A program made the translations under genes and the position numbers. From Streptomyces sp. CC0208 (GTDB taxonomy: Bacteria > Actinomycetota > Actinomycetes > Streptomycetales > Streptomycetaceae): a stretch of DNA of 64,000 bases. Shown piece by piece: positions 50,823-59,287 of this stretch. Every line of letters starts with the position of its first letter. Positions within the stretch are counted from its first letter, which is position 1. Under the pieces are notes generated by a model. That model was not told the origin of the DNA, ran no database searches, and worked only from the letters and a program-made list of their open reading frames with translations. Where the stretch lies: NCBI RefSeq assembly GCF_003443735.1, contig NZ_CP031969.1:4278001-4342000 (forward strand), read 5' to 3'.

Positions 50823-51971
50823 TCAGGCCCCTTCCCCATCCGCGAACGACGCCTGGTAGGCGGCGAAACCGGCCCGCTCCTCGTCGACCAGCGCATGCCC
50901 GTCCGCATACGCGTGCTCGAAGATGGCGAAACGGTCCGGGTCCGGCATCGCACGGACCGCCTCACGCACTCGCCTGCCCAACGCCTCGGACTCGGTCTCC
51001 AGTTCCGCGAAGAATCCCTCGTCCGCGTGGTTTGCGGCCTCCAGGTGCCGACGAAGGCGCAGGATCGGGTCCTTCGCCTCCCACGCCTCGCGCTCCTCGT
51101 CGGCCCGGTACTTGCTCGGGTCGTCGGAGGTGGTGTGGGCACCCATCCGGTAGGTGTACGCCTCGACGAGCGTCGGCCCCTCACCCGCGCGGGCCCGCTC
51201 CAGCGCCCACTTGGTGACGGCCAGCGACGCGAGCACGTCGTTGCCGTCGACCCGTACGCCGGGGAAGCCGAAGCCCTGCGCGCGCTGGTAGAGCGGGACG
51301 CGGGTCTGCTTCTCGGTCGGCTCGGAGATGGCCCACTGGTTGTTCTGGCAGAAGAACACGACCGGGGCGTTGTAGACCGCGGAGAAGGTGAACGATTCGG
51401 CGACGTCGCCCTGGCTGGAGGCGCCGTCGCCGAAGTACGCGATGACCGCGGAGTCGGCGCCGTCCTTGGCGACGCCCATCGCGTAGCCCGTGGCGTGCAG
51501 CGTCTGGGAGCCGATGACGATGGTGTAGAGGTGGAAGTTGTTGCCGTTCGGGTCCCAGCCGCCGTTGTTCACCCCGCGGAACATGCCGAGCAGGTTCGTC
51601 GGGTCGACCCCGCGGCACCAGGCCACGCCGTGCTCGCGGTAGGTCGGGAAGACGTAGTCGTCGTCGCGCAGCGCCCGTCCCGATCCGATCTGGGCGGCCT
51701 CCTGGCCGAGCAGCGAGGCCCACAGGCCCAGTTCGCCCTGGCGCTGGAGAGAGGTGGCCTCGGCGTCGAAGCGGCGGGTGAGCACCATGTCGCGGTAGAG
51801 ACCGCGAAGCTCTTCGGGGGTGATGTCGGCGACGTACTTGTCGTACTCGACGTTCTTGACGCGCTTGCCCTCGGGCGTCAGCAGCTGAACCAGTTCGGGC
51901 TGGGTGCTCGGGGACTTCCTCGTCCCGGCGCTGCGTCGCGGCTTGCGCGCGGCAGTGCTCTCCACGGTCAC
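50823..51971 (-). CDS. bkdA: 2-oxoacid dehydrogenase E1 alpha subunit
   Basis: A 382-aa TPP-dependent alpha subunit. The TPP-binding motif is YFGDGASSQGDVAESF near residue 190 with VVFFCQNNQWAIS after it. The active-site phosphorylation-loop region RMGAHTTSDDPSKYR is near 290. The first 45 residues are basic and Ser/Pro-rich. GTG 51971 follows GGAGGAG; earlier in-frame starts are not supported. First gene of the operon, whose product supplies isobutyryl-, isovaleryl- and 2-methylbutyryl-CoA. Confidence 0.95.
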   Translation of the reverse strand: MTVESTAARKPRRSAGTRKSPSTQPELVQLLTPEGKRVKNVEYDKYVADITPEELRGLYRDMVLTRRFDAEATSLQRQGELGLWASLLGQEAAQIGSGRALRDDDYVFPTYREHGVAWCRGVDPTNLLGMFRGVNNGGWDPNGNNFHLYTIVIGSQTLHATGYAMGVAKDGADSAVIAYFGDGASSQGDVAESFTFSAVYNAPVVFFCQNNQWAISEPTEKQTRVPLYQRAQGFGFPGVRVDGNDVLASLAVTKWALERARAGEGPTLVEAYTYRMGAHTTSDDPSKYRADEEREAWEAKDPILRLRRHLEAANHADEGFFAELETESEALGRRVREAVRAMPDPDRFAIFEHAYADGHALVDEERAGFAAYQASFADGEGA

Positions 51972-52166
51972 GTGTGCTCCTCCGTCGGTCCGGCCCCCGG
52001 GGTTGCCGGGTGTACCAGTGCGGCTCACCTGTTCCCGACCCCCGTGCACGGGGTGGGTGCCACTCGGCCGGAACAGGCGTGACAGGTGCCCCGGCGAGCG
52101 CCCTGCAAGAATCACGTTACCCAGTGCTCCACATTTCTGTGAAACCCCCTTTGACCTGCGATTTTG

Positions 52167-52180
52167 CTTGGATTTCCAAG
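52167..52180. promoter_or_regulatory. palindrome CTTGGA-TT-TCCAAG upstream of bkdA
   Basis: A perfect 6+2+6 palindrome in the AT-rich patch about 195 bases before bkdA. bkd operons are often controlled by Lrp/BkdR-type regulators, but this sequence has not been matched to one. Confidence 0.45.
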
Positions 52181-52305
52181 TAAATCGGAAAAGGGCCGAA
52201 GGGGTGCTGGTCACAGCCTTGCAGGAGGCCGGAGCAACGGCACGTTATCCCGTCTACCCAGGCCACCGGAAGACTTTCTGGGTTTGACTTCCCGGCCGCG
52301 CCCAA

Positions 52306-52329
52306 AGGGGAAATCAGGGTATTTCCCCT
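52306..52329. promoter_or_regulatory. palindrome AGGGGAAAT-N6-ATTTCCCCT
   Basis: A perfect 9-base inverted repeat with a six-base spacer, 115 bases before the phosphotransferase start. It could be an operator or a weak terminator. Confidence 0.45.
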
Positions 52330-52443
52330 CGACGACCCTTCCCCGTGACCGAAGCAGACCGAGCGCGACCCACTGTGTCGGTCTGTGACGTCCTGTGACA
52401 ACGCCCAGCTCACAGCCGTGTCTCGTGCCCTAGCATCTGGCGC

Positions 52444-53673
52444 GTGCCGCGCTCTCCTGTACCACCCCTCATGCCTCACGCGCCCCCGCTGGGCCCCCTC
52501 CTCCGCCAGTACGCCGCGGGCTCCGCCCTCACCTGCGATCCCGTCGAGCAAGGTCTCCTCAACCGCGGCTACCGGCTCCGCACGACCCGTGGGCGCTACT
52601 TCCTCAAGCACCACTTCGACCCCGAGACGGCCGCCCCCGAGGCGATCGCCCGCCAGCATCGCGCCACCCAGCGCCTGGCCGCCCTCGGTGTCCCGGTCGC
52701 CCCGCCCTTCCCCGCCCGGGACGGCCGCACGGTCGCGGTCGTCGGGGGCCACGCCTATGCCCTCCACCCCTGGATCGACGGCCGCCACCGCCACGGCTCC
52801 CAGCTCACGGCCGCCCAGTGCGGCCGCCTCGGGGCACTGCTGGGCGTGGTGCACGCGAGTCTGGAGCGGGTGATGCCGCTCCAGGGACCTCCGGGGACGG
52901 AGAAGAGTGCGCGGGCAGACGGGGGCGTACGAGGCGACGCAAGCGCCCCGAAGCCCGCGCCGCACCCGCTGGGCGGACGCACCGCACCGCCGCCGTGCCA
53001 CGCCCCCGCGCGTGCCGGCGGCGCCCGCGCGGAAGAGCCGCCCGCCGGTCACCGGTCCGCCGAGGCCGCGGACCCCGACGCGGGTCCCGACGCGGGTCCC
53101 GACGACGCCGGTGCCGACCCGACCGCCACCTTCGCCCTCATCGACGACCTCCTGGCGCGCGTGCGCCGGCACCGGCCCGCCGACTCCTTCGACGAGCTGG
53201 CCCGGCACCGGCTGCTGGAGCGGCGGGCCCTGCTCGAACAGCACGTGGGGCGGCGGCCTCCCCACGGCGGACCGGTGGGCTGGGTGCACGGGGACTTCCA
53301 CCCCTTCAACCTGCTCTACCGGGGCGACGCCCCCGCCGCGATCGTCGACTGGGACCGGCTCGGCGTGAAGCCCCGCGCCGAGGAGGCCGTACGCGCCGCC
53401 GCGATCTTCTTCGTACGGCCCGCGGGGACCCTCGACCTGCCGAAGGTGCGGGCCTACGCGCGCGCGTACCGGCGTACGGCGGGCGCCACGCCCTCGGAAC
53501 TCGCGGCGGCCGTGCACCGCGTGTGGTGGGAACGCCTCAACGACTTCTGGATGCTGCGCTGGCACTACGAGCGCGGCGACACCCGCGCGGACCCCCAGTT
53601 CCCGGCGGCCTCGGCGCTGGTGGTGTGGTGGACACGGGAGTACGACGCGGTGTGCGACGCCTTCGCGGGCTGA
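52444..53673 (+). CDS. aminoglycoside phosphotransferase-family kinase
   Basis: A 409-aa APH/choline kinase-fold enzyme. The N-lobe has LLNRGYRLRTTRGRYFLKHH with the ATP-site Lys near residue 53. The catalytic loop is GWVHGDFHPFNLLYRG (HGDxHxxN) near 280, followed by the metal Asp in AIVDWDRLG. A disordered, Pro/Ala/Gly-rich insert of about 80 residues (145-225) separates the lobes and is unusual. The substrate is unknown. GTG 52444 or ATG 52471 could be the start. Confidence 0.88.
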   Translation: MPRSPVPPLMPHAPPLGPLLRQYAAGSALTCDPVEQGLLNRGYRLRTTRGRYFLKHHFDPETAAPEAIARQHRATQRLAALGVPVAPPFPARDGRTVAVVGGHAYALHPWIDGRHRHGSQLTAAQCGRLGALLGVVHASLERVMPLQGPPGTEKSARADGGVRGDASAPKPAPHPLGGRTAPPPCHAPARAGGARAEEPPAGHRSAEAADPDAGPDAGPDDAGADPTATFALIDDLLARVRRHRPADSFDELARHRLLERRALLEQHVGRRPPHGGPVGWVHGDFHPFNLLYRGDAPAAIVDWDRLGVKPRAEEAVRAAAIFFVRPAGTLDLPKVRAYARAYRRTAGATPSELAAAVHRVWWERLNDFWMLRWHYERGDTRADPQFPAASALVVWWTREYDAVCDAFAG

Positions 53674-53678
53674 CGCGG

Positions 53679-53722
53679 GGCCCCGGAAACGGCACGCGCG
53701 CGTGGCGCCCGTTTCCGGGGCC
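53679..53722. terminator. terminator between convergent phosphotransferase and kinase
   Basis: GGCCCCGGAAACGG and its perfect inverse CCGTTTCCGGGGCC flank a 16-base loop. It serves both strands. Confidence 0.85.
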
Positions 53723-53748
53723 ACGCGCGCGTGAGGCGTCGCGGTCGG

Positions 53749-55314
53749 TCAGGAATCGCCTCCGCCGCCGCCCGCGCCTCCTACGAGGCTGTCGCCGGTC
53801 GGCTCCGCCGTGTCCGTGGGCTCGGCCGTGTCGGTGGGCTCCGGCGTGTCGGACGGCTCCGGCGCCGTCTCGGACGGCTGCGTCGCCGAGGGCGAAGGCG
53901 TGTAGGAGGGCGTGTACGACGGCGTGTAGGACGGCGTGTAGCCGGAGCCGCCCGAGCTGCCGCTGTCGTCCGTGGACGTGTCGGTCTCCTCGCTCGTCGC
54001 CTCGTCGCTCGGCGTCTCGCTGGGCGTCTGGTCGTCGGTGGTCTTCGAGGTGGTCGGCGACACGGAGCTGCCGGTGCCGCCACCGCCCCCGCCTCCGCCG
54101 CCGTTGTTGAGCGCCAGGGCGACGCCCGCCGCGACGGCGATCACCGCGAGGACGGCGAGGATCCACAGCTTGCCGCGGCCGCTGCCCCGGTTGCCGTGTC
54201 CCTCGAAGCCGCCCTCGTCCCCGCCGCCGTAACCGGAGGGCAGGATCTGCTGCGGGATCTGGGTGGTGCCGGAGGCGGCGCCGGGGTGCGCCAGCACGCT
54301 GGTGCTCGCGAACCCGGCGGCGGCGACGCCGCGGCCGTCGTGCGCGGTCACCGGGCCGGTGTTCCAGGTGCCGGTGTGGCCGCCCTGGTCGTACAGCATC
54401 TGCAGGCCGTACTGGACGAGCCCGCGCATCTCCTCGGCCGTCTGGAAGCGGTCGTCGGGGTCCTTGGCGAGCGAGCGCATGACGAGGCCGTCGAGCTCCG
54501 GCGGTACGGCCTCGGAGGCCTGCGACGGAGGTGTGGGGATGTCCTGGACGTGCTGGTAGACCACCGACAGCGGGGTCTCGCCGGTGAACGGCGGCCTCAG
54601 CGCGAGGAGTTCGTAGAGCAGACAGCCCGTCGCGTACAGGTCGGAGCGGTGGTCGACGGCCTTGCCGAGGGCCTGCTCCGGGGAGAGGTACTGCGGGGTG
54701 CCCATGACCATGCCGGTCTGCGTCATCGTCGTGGACGCGCCGTGCAGGGCGCGGGCGATGCCGAAGTCCATCACCTTGACGGCGCCGTTGTGGGTGATGA
54801 TCACGTTGGCGGGCTTGATGTCGCGGTGCACGATGCCGTGCTGGTGCGAGTAGGCGAGCGCCTCCAGGACCCCGGAGACGATGATCAGGGCCTGCTCGGG
54901 CCCGGGCGCCTCGGCGTTGAGCAGCAGGTCCCGGATCGTCCGTCCCTCGACGATCTCCATGACGATGTACGGCACCGACTGGCCGCCCACGAAGTCCTCG
55001 CCGGAGTCGTACACGGCGACGATCGCGTGGTGGTTGAGGCCGGCCACGGACTGGGCCTCACGCGTGAAGCGGGCCTTGGAGGTCGGGTCCTCGGCGAGGT
55101 CTGCGCGCAGCAGTTTGACCGCCACGGTGCGCCCGAGCCGTACGTCCTCGGCCGCGAACACCTCGGCCATACCGCCCCGGCCGAGTCTGCGGGTCAGCCG
55201 GTACCGGCCGTCCCCCACCAGTCCGCCGTTACCCCACAGCTCCGGCGCATCTGACATTCCGCCGCCAGTCGCCTCGGGGTCGGACGGGCCCTGAGCGCGC
55301 TGCTGCTGTGCCAT
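53749..55314 (-). CDS. membrane Ser/Thr protein kinase
   Basis: A 521-aa Hanks-type kinase. The kinase domain covers residues 38-300: GRGGMAEVFAAEDVRLGRTVAVKLL (Gly loop and Lys), VHRDIKPANVIITHNG, VMDFGIARALHG and GTPQYLSPEQALGKAVDHRSDLYATG. A single transmembrane span lies near 385-405 (LWILAVLAVIAVAAGVALAL). The outside part has no PASTA repeats; it is Gly, Ser/Thr/Glu and YTPS-repeat rich. The ligand is unknown. A long untranslated leader precedes the start. Confidence 0.95.
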   Translation of the reverse strand: MAQQQRAQGPSDPEATGGGMSDAPELWGNGGLVGDGRYRLTRRLGRGGMAEVFAAEDVRLGRTVAVKLLRADLAEDPTSKARFTREAQSVAGLNHHAIVAVYDSGEDFVGGQSVPYIVMEIVEGRTIRDLLLNAEAPGPEQALIIVSGVLEALAYSHQHGIVHRDIKPANVIITHNGAVKVMDFGIARALHGASTTMTQTGMVMGTPQYLSPEQALGKAVDHRSDLYATGCLLYELLALRPPFTGETPLSVVYQHVQDIPTPPSQASEAVPPELDGLVMRSLAKDPDDRFQTAEEMRGLVQYGLQMLYDQGGHTGTWNTGPVTAHDGRGVAAAGFASTSVLAHPGAASGTTQIPQQILPSGYGGGDEGGFEGHGNRGSGRGKLWILAVLAVIAVAAGVALALNNGGGGGGGGGTGSSVSPTTSKTTDDQTPSETPSDEATSEETDTSTDDSGSSGGSGYTPSYTPSYTPSYTPSPSATQPSETAPEPSDTPEPTDTAEPTDTAEPTGDSLVGGAGGGGGDS

Positions 55315-55689
55315 CGGTCCTCGCCGTCGTTTCTGCCCGCGGTGCGCGCGGTGTTGTTACGGTCTCCGTCGGCCACGCTACAGCCTTCGCGCAAGCCGCC
55401 GGTCCGGGATGAGCCCGGGGACCGGCCCGAGACGGACCGGCCATCAAACCTGTACTACGTCTCGGCGTGCAAATTCTGTGTACCGGCCGTAGGGCAGCTG
55501 TAACGCCCGCACGACCTTTCTTTCTCTTACGGTCACGGAACGGGCACCGCTCCGACGGGTCGGCGGTACAGGACTCCGTGGCCAAACTCACGAAGAAGAA
55601 CCCGATCGAGCGTTTCCCACCGGCGACCTCCCCCCGGCGGCACAAAGGGCCCGGCAGCGTCGGCTGCCGGGCCCTTCCTGGTCGAGGAG
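55315..55689. other. intergenic, upstream of kinase
   Basis: About 375 bases between the kinase start and the Bpa stop. It holds the kinase promoter and the Bpa terminator at 55645-55676. A plus-strand frame beginning VAKLTKKNPIERF near 55578 has no ribosome site and overlaps that terminator; it is not called as a gene. Confidence 0.5.
55645..55676 (-). terminator. bpa terminator
   Basis: AAGGGCCCGGCAG and its perfect inverse flank a six-base loop, 14 bases past the bpa stop. Confidence 0.85.
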
Positions 55690-56232
55690 TTACAGGTACG
55701 GCCCGCCCGAGCGGCCGCCCGCACGCGGGTCGATGCCGTCCTCCTGCCCGCCGACACCCGGCGGGAGGGCGCGGCGCATCTGCTCCAGCTGGGCCCGCGC
55801 GGCCATCTGCTGGGCGAACAGGGTGGTCTGGATCCCGTGGAAGAGGCCCTCGAGCCAGCCCACCAACTGGGCCTGGGCGATACGCAGTTCCGCGTCGCTC
55901 GGGGTGGACTCCTCGTTGAAGGGCAGGGACAGCCGCTCCAGCTCCTCCACCAGCTCGGGGGCCAGGCCGTCCTCCAGCTCCTTCACCGAGCTGGCGTGGA
56001 TCTCCTTGAGCCGGGCCCGGCTGGCCTCGTCGAGAGGAGCCGCGCGCACCTCTTCGAGCAGCTGCTTGATCATGCTGCCGATCCGCATCACCTTCGCGGG
56101 CTGCTCGACCATCTCCGTGACCGGGACCTCGCGGGAGTCGTCGTCACCCCCGCCGCCCAGTGCCATCCCGTCCTGACCCACGACCAGGATCTGGGGGCTT
56201 TCCGGCGAACCTTCGTTCCTCGGCATCTCCAT
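55690..56232 (-). CDS. bpa: bacterial proteasome activator Bpa
   Basis: A 180-aa helical protein of the Bpa/PafE type. The core helices include VMRIGSMIKQLLEEVRAAPLDEASRARLKEIH (as MIKQLLEEVRAAPLDEASR and RLKEIHASSVKELEDGLAP), LSLPFNEESTPSDAELRIAQAQLVGWLEGLFHG (as PSDAELRIAQAQLVGWLEG). The C-terminus GPYL supplies the HbYX-type gate-opening tail. It activates the 20S proteasome without ATP. ATG 56232 is used. Confidence 0.93.
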   Translation of the reverse strand: MEMPRNEGSPESPQILVVGQDGMALGGGGDDDSREVPVTEMVEQPAKVMRIGSMIKQLLEEVRAAPLDEASRARLKEIHASSVKELEDGLAPELVEELERLSLPFNEESTPSDAELRIAQAQLVGWLEGLFHGIQTTLFAQQMAARAQLEQMRRALPPGVGGQEDGIDPRAGGRSGGPYL

Positions 56233-56368
56233 GCCGCCATTCTCTCGCACCCGTACACCTCACCACTGGGGTGCCCCCACTGTGTGCTGATCCACCGCTC
56301 CCGGCACGGATCGCCCCCATGGCGTCACCCGAAATGCCGGTATTAATCAGCAATGCCAGTCTTGTCCC

Positions 56369-57106
56369 GTGACTCCCTGGCTGCGCGCGACGGTACTGGC
56401 GATCCTGGTGGGCACGAGCGTGACCGCCGTGCCGCAGGCCGACCGCGCGTACGGCGCCGACCCGACGTCTCTCGTCTCGGCCGGCGCGCCCGGACTGCGG
56501 GCAGACTCGGTGCCCCTTCAGGGACCCCCGCGCGGCACGCGGAGCACGTCGGCCGCCGCCTCCGCCACGCGGTCGCCGGACTCGGCACCGGCGCACCGGA
56601 CCCCGCTGAAGACCGCACGGCCGTACGCCACCGTGCTCCCGGCACACACCGCGCCGGGCGCCTCGGGCTCCCCCTCCGGCATCCCGCGGACCCCGACGCC
56701 GGCGCACGGTCCGCGGCACTCCGCGTCGCCGTCCGCCGGTCCCTCGCGCGGCCACGGTCCGGAGCGCACCTCGCCCTCGGCCTCCCTCGCGCCCTCCCCC
56801 TCCACCGCCACTCCCTCCCGTGCCGGGAGCCGCGCGGGTGAGGGGCGGGAGCGGCCGGGGCGGCGGGAGGATCCGGTGGCGGAGGACGCGGACGGGACGG
56901 CCTCCGCGGGGACCGATTCCGGGGACGACGACCTCACCGCCGTGTCGGAGCCGCCCCCGCAGACCGCCCTGGCACGACCGTCACGCCCCGCGCAGCGGCC
57001 CGTGGCCGGGCCCAAGGTGTTCATCCTGCCGCTCGGCACCGGGCTGGTGCTGGTCGGACTGGGGCTCGGGCTCGGCCTCTACGCGCTGCGGGTGCGGCGC
57101 GGATAG
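56369..57106 (+). CDS. cell-surface protein with signal peptide and C-terminal membrane span
   Basis: A 245-aa protein. An N-terminal signal (WLRATVLAILVGTSVTAVPQA) leads to a long Ser/Pro/Ala/Arg-rich, low-complexity region, then a C-terminal hydrophobic span (VFILPLGTGLVLVGLGLGLGLYAL) and a short basic tail (RVRRG). No sortase motif is evident before the span. It is probably a membrane-anchored extracellular stalk of unknown function. GTG 56369 lacks a clear ribosome site. Confidence 0.7.
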   Translation: MTPWLRATVLAILVGTSVTAVPQADRAYGADPTSLVSAGAPGLRADSVPLQGPPRGTRSTSAAASATRSPDSAPAHRTPLKTARPYATVLPAHTAPGASGSPSGIPRTPTPAHGPRHSASPSAGPSRGHGPERTSPSASLAPSPSTATPSRAGSRAGEGRERPGRREDPVAEDADGTASAGTDSGDDDLTAVSEPPPQTALARPSRPAQRPVAGPKVFILPLGTGLVLVGLGLGLGLYALRVRRG

Positions 57107-57147
57107 GGGTGCTGCGGGTGGGGCGCGGACAGGGCCCTCCCGCACGC

Positions 57148-58128
57148 CTACTGCGTGACCAGCAGGACCTTGCCGATGTGGCCGCTCTCCTCGACGACCC
57201 GGTGCGCGGCCGCCGCGTCGCTCATCGGGAGTTCGCGGTCGACGACGGGACGGATGTGCCCGGCGTCCAGCAGGGGCCACACATGCTCGCGTACGGCCGC
57301 CACGATCGCCGTCTTCTCGGCCGGGGGCCGTGCCCGCAGCGAGGTGGCGCTGATCGCGGCGCGCTTGCCCAGCAGCGTGGCGATGTTCAGCTCGCCCTTG
57401 ACACCGCCCTGCATGCCGATGATCGCGAGCCGTCCGTTGACGGCGAGGGCATTGACGTTGCGGTCGAGGTACTTCGCGCCCATGTTGTCGAGGATGACGT
57501 CGGCGCCCGCCCCGTCGGTGGCCTTCCTGACCTCCTCGACGAAGTCCTGTTCCCGGTAGTTGATCAGGATGTCCGCGCCGAGTTCGGCGCAGCGCTCCAG
57601 TTTCTGAGGCGTGCCCGCGGTCACCGCGACCTTGGCGCCCACGGCCTTCGCGAGCTGGATCGCCATCGTGCCGATGCCGCTGGAACCGCCGTGCACCAGC
57701 AGGGTCTCGCCGGGGCGCAGGTGGGCGACCATGAAGACGTTCGACCAGACCGTGCAGACCACCTCGGGCAGCGCGGCCGCCCGCTTCACGTCGAGGTCCT
57801 TGGGCACGGGCAGCAGCTGTCCGGCCGGTACGGCGACCTTCTCGGCGTATCCGCCGCCCGCGAGCAGCGCGCACACCTCGTCGCCGACGGCCCAGCCGGA
57901 GACACCGGGGCCGATCTCCACGATGCGCCCGGAGCACTCCAGGCCGGGGTAGGGGGAGGCGCCGGGCGGGGGGTTGTAGAAGCCCTGGCGTTGCAGGATG
58001 TCGGCGCGGTTGACGGCCCCGGCCAGCACCTCGACCAGCACCTCGCCCTCGCCGGCCACGGCATCCGGCACCTCGCTCCAGACCAGCGCCTCGGGTCCAC
58101 CGGGTTCGGGAATCGTGATCGCATGCAT
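57148..58128 (-). CDS. NAD(P)H quinone oxidoreductase, zinc-independent MDR type
   Basis: A 326-aa medium-chain reductase of the quinone oxidoreductase branch. YPGLECSGRIVEIGPGVSGWAVGDEV near residue 62 and the cofactor motif LLVHGGSSGIGTMAIQLAKAVGAKV near 143 are visible. It lacks the Cys/His zinc set of alcohol dehydrogenases. It reduces quinones or enones with NADPH. TAGCGT lies seven bases before the ATG, indicating a leaderless mRNA. Confidence 0.93.
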   Translation of the reverse strand: MHAITIPEPGGPEALVWSEVPDAVAGEGEVLVEVLAGAVNRADILQRQGFYNPPPGASPYPGLECSGRIVEIGPGVSGWAVGDEVCALLAGGGYAEKVAVPAGQLLPVPKDLDVKRAAALPEVVCTVWSNVFMVAHLRPGETLLVHGGSSGIGTMAIQLAKAVGAKVAVTAGTPQKLERCAELGADILINYREQDFVEEVRKATDGAGADVILDNMGAKYLDRNVNALAVNGRLAIIGMQGGVKGELNIATLLGKRAAISATSLRARPPAEKTAIVAAVREHVWPLLDAGHIRPVVDRELPMSDAAAAHRVVEESGHIGKVLLVTQ

Positions 58129-58288
58129 GGGCCCGACGCTACTCCTCGTGTTGTGCCGTTCCCCGGTCCCCGGTCCCCTGCCGTCGCCGGACCGGTTCCC
58201 CCGAAAAATCCCTGTGCGCCACCGATGAGTTTGCGCGACGGTAAAGGTCTCCCCATGCGTAGCCCAAGTACGCGGAAGGAACCCGCCC

Positions 58289-59287
58289 ATGAGCCAGCAC
58301 ACGTCACCCCTGGCGATCGAGACCGCGGGCCTCGTGAAGACGTTCGGCGAGACCAGGGCCGTCGACGGAGTCGACCTCGCGGTGCCGGCCGGCACGGTCT
58401 ACGGCGTCCTCGGCCCGAACGGCGCCGGCAAGACCACCACCGTGAAGATGCTCGCCACCCTCCTGCGGCCCGACGGCGGCGAGGCCCACGTCTTCGGCCA
58501 CGACGTCGTCCGCGAGGCCGACGAGGTCCGCGGCCGGGTCAGCCTCACCGGCCAGTACGCCTCCGTCGACGAGGACCTCACCGGCGCCGAGAACCTGGTC
58601 CTGCTGGGCCGTCTCCTCGGCCACCACAAGAAGGCCGCACGCGAGCGTGCCGGACAGCTCCTGGCGGCGTTCGGCCTCTCGGAGGCGGCCGGAAAGCAGG
58701 TCAAGCACTACTCCGGCGGCATGCGGCGCCGGATCGACATCGCCGCGTCCATCCTCAACACCCCCGATCTGCTCTTCCTCGACGAGCCCACCACCGGCCT
58801 CGATCCGCGCAGCCGCAACCAGGTCTGGGACATCGTGCGCGCGGTCGTCGCCCAGGGCACCACCGTGCTGCTGACCACGCAGTACCTGGACGAGGCCGAC
58901 CAGTTGGCCTCCCGGATCGCCGTCATCGACCACGGCCGGGTGATCGCCGAGGGCACCAAGGGCGAGCTGAAGGCCTCCGTGGGCGCCGGGACCGTACATC
59001 TGCGCCTGCGGGACGGCGGGCGGCGGCCCGAGGCGGCGGAGATCCTGCGCAGCGCCCTGGACGCCCAGGTCCAGCTGGAACCCGACCCGGTGGCGCTGAC
59101 GGCCCGGCTCGCCACGGCAGCCGGTGACACGGCGGCCGAACAGGCCTCCCGCGCCCTCGCCGAGTTGGCCCGCGCCGGCATCACCGTCGACAACTTCTCG
59201 CTCGGCCAGCCCAGCCTGGACGAGGTGTTCCTCGCCCTCACCGGACACCCCACCGACGACACCGACTCCGAGGAGATGGCGGCATGA
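58289..59287 (+). CDS. ABC transporter ATP-binding protein, DrrA-like
   Basis: A 332-aa ATPase. Walker A VLGPNGAGKTTTVKMLATLL near residue 42, the signature YSGGMRRRIDIA near 142, Walker B LLFLDEPTTGLDPRSRN near 160 and the H-loop His-like region VLLTTQYLDEADQLA are present. The C-terminal 90 residues form the DrrA-type extension. Such ATPases power export of drugs or lipids. Its stop overlaps the permease start by four bases. Confidence 0.94.
   Translation: MSQHTSPLAIETAGLVKTFGETRAVDGVDLAVPAGTVYGVLGPNGAGKTTTVKMLATLLRPDGGEAHVFGHDVVREADEVRGRVSLTGQYASVDEDLTGAENLVLLGRLLGHHKKAARERAGQLLAAFGLSEAAGKQVKHYSGGMRRRIDIAASILNTPDLLFLDEPTTGLDPRSRNQVWDIVRAVVAQGTTVLLTTQYLDEADQLASRIAVIDHGRVIAEGTKGELKASVGAGTVHLRLRDGGRRPEAAEILRSALDAQVQLEPDPVALTARLATAAGDTAAEQASRALAELARAGITVDNFSLGQPSLDEVFLALTGHPTDDTDSEEMAA

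Larger units (their letters stand above)
51972..52443. other. divergent control region of bkdA and the phosphotransferase
   Basis: About 470 bases with no gene. It contains two palindromes (52167-52180 and 52306-52329) and an AT-rich patch at 52135-52200, unusual for this DNA. The bkd promoter is expected here; TAACGT on the minus strand near 52117 is a possible -10. Confidence 0.55.

Noticed and set aside
51972..52214. N-terminal extension of bkdA
   Set aside because: An open frame continues upstream but lacks conserved sequence; GTG 51971 has a strong ribosome site.
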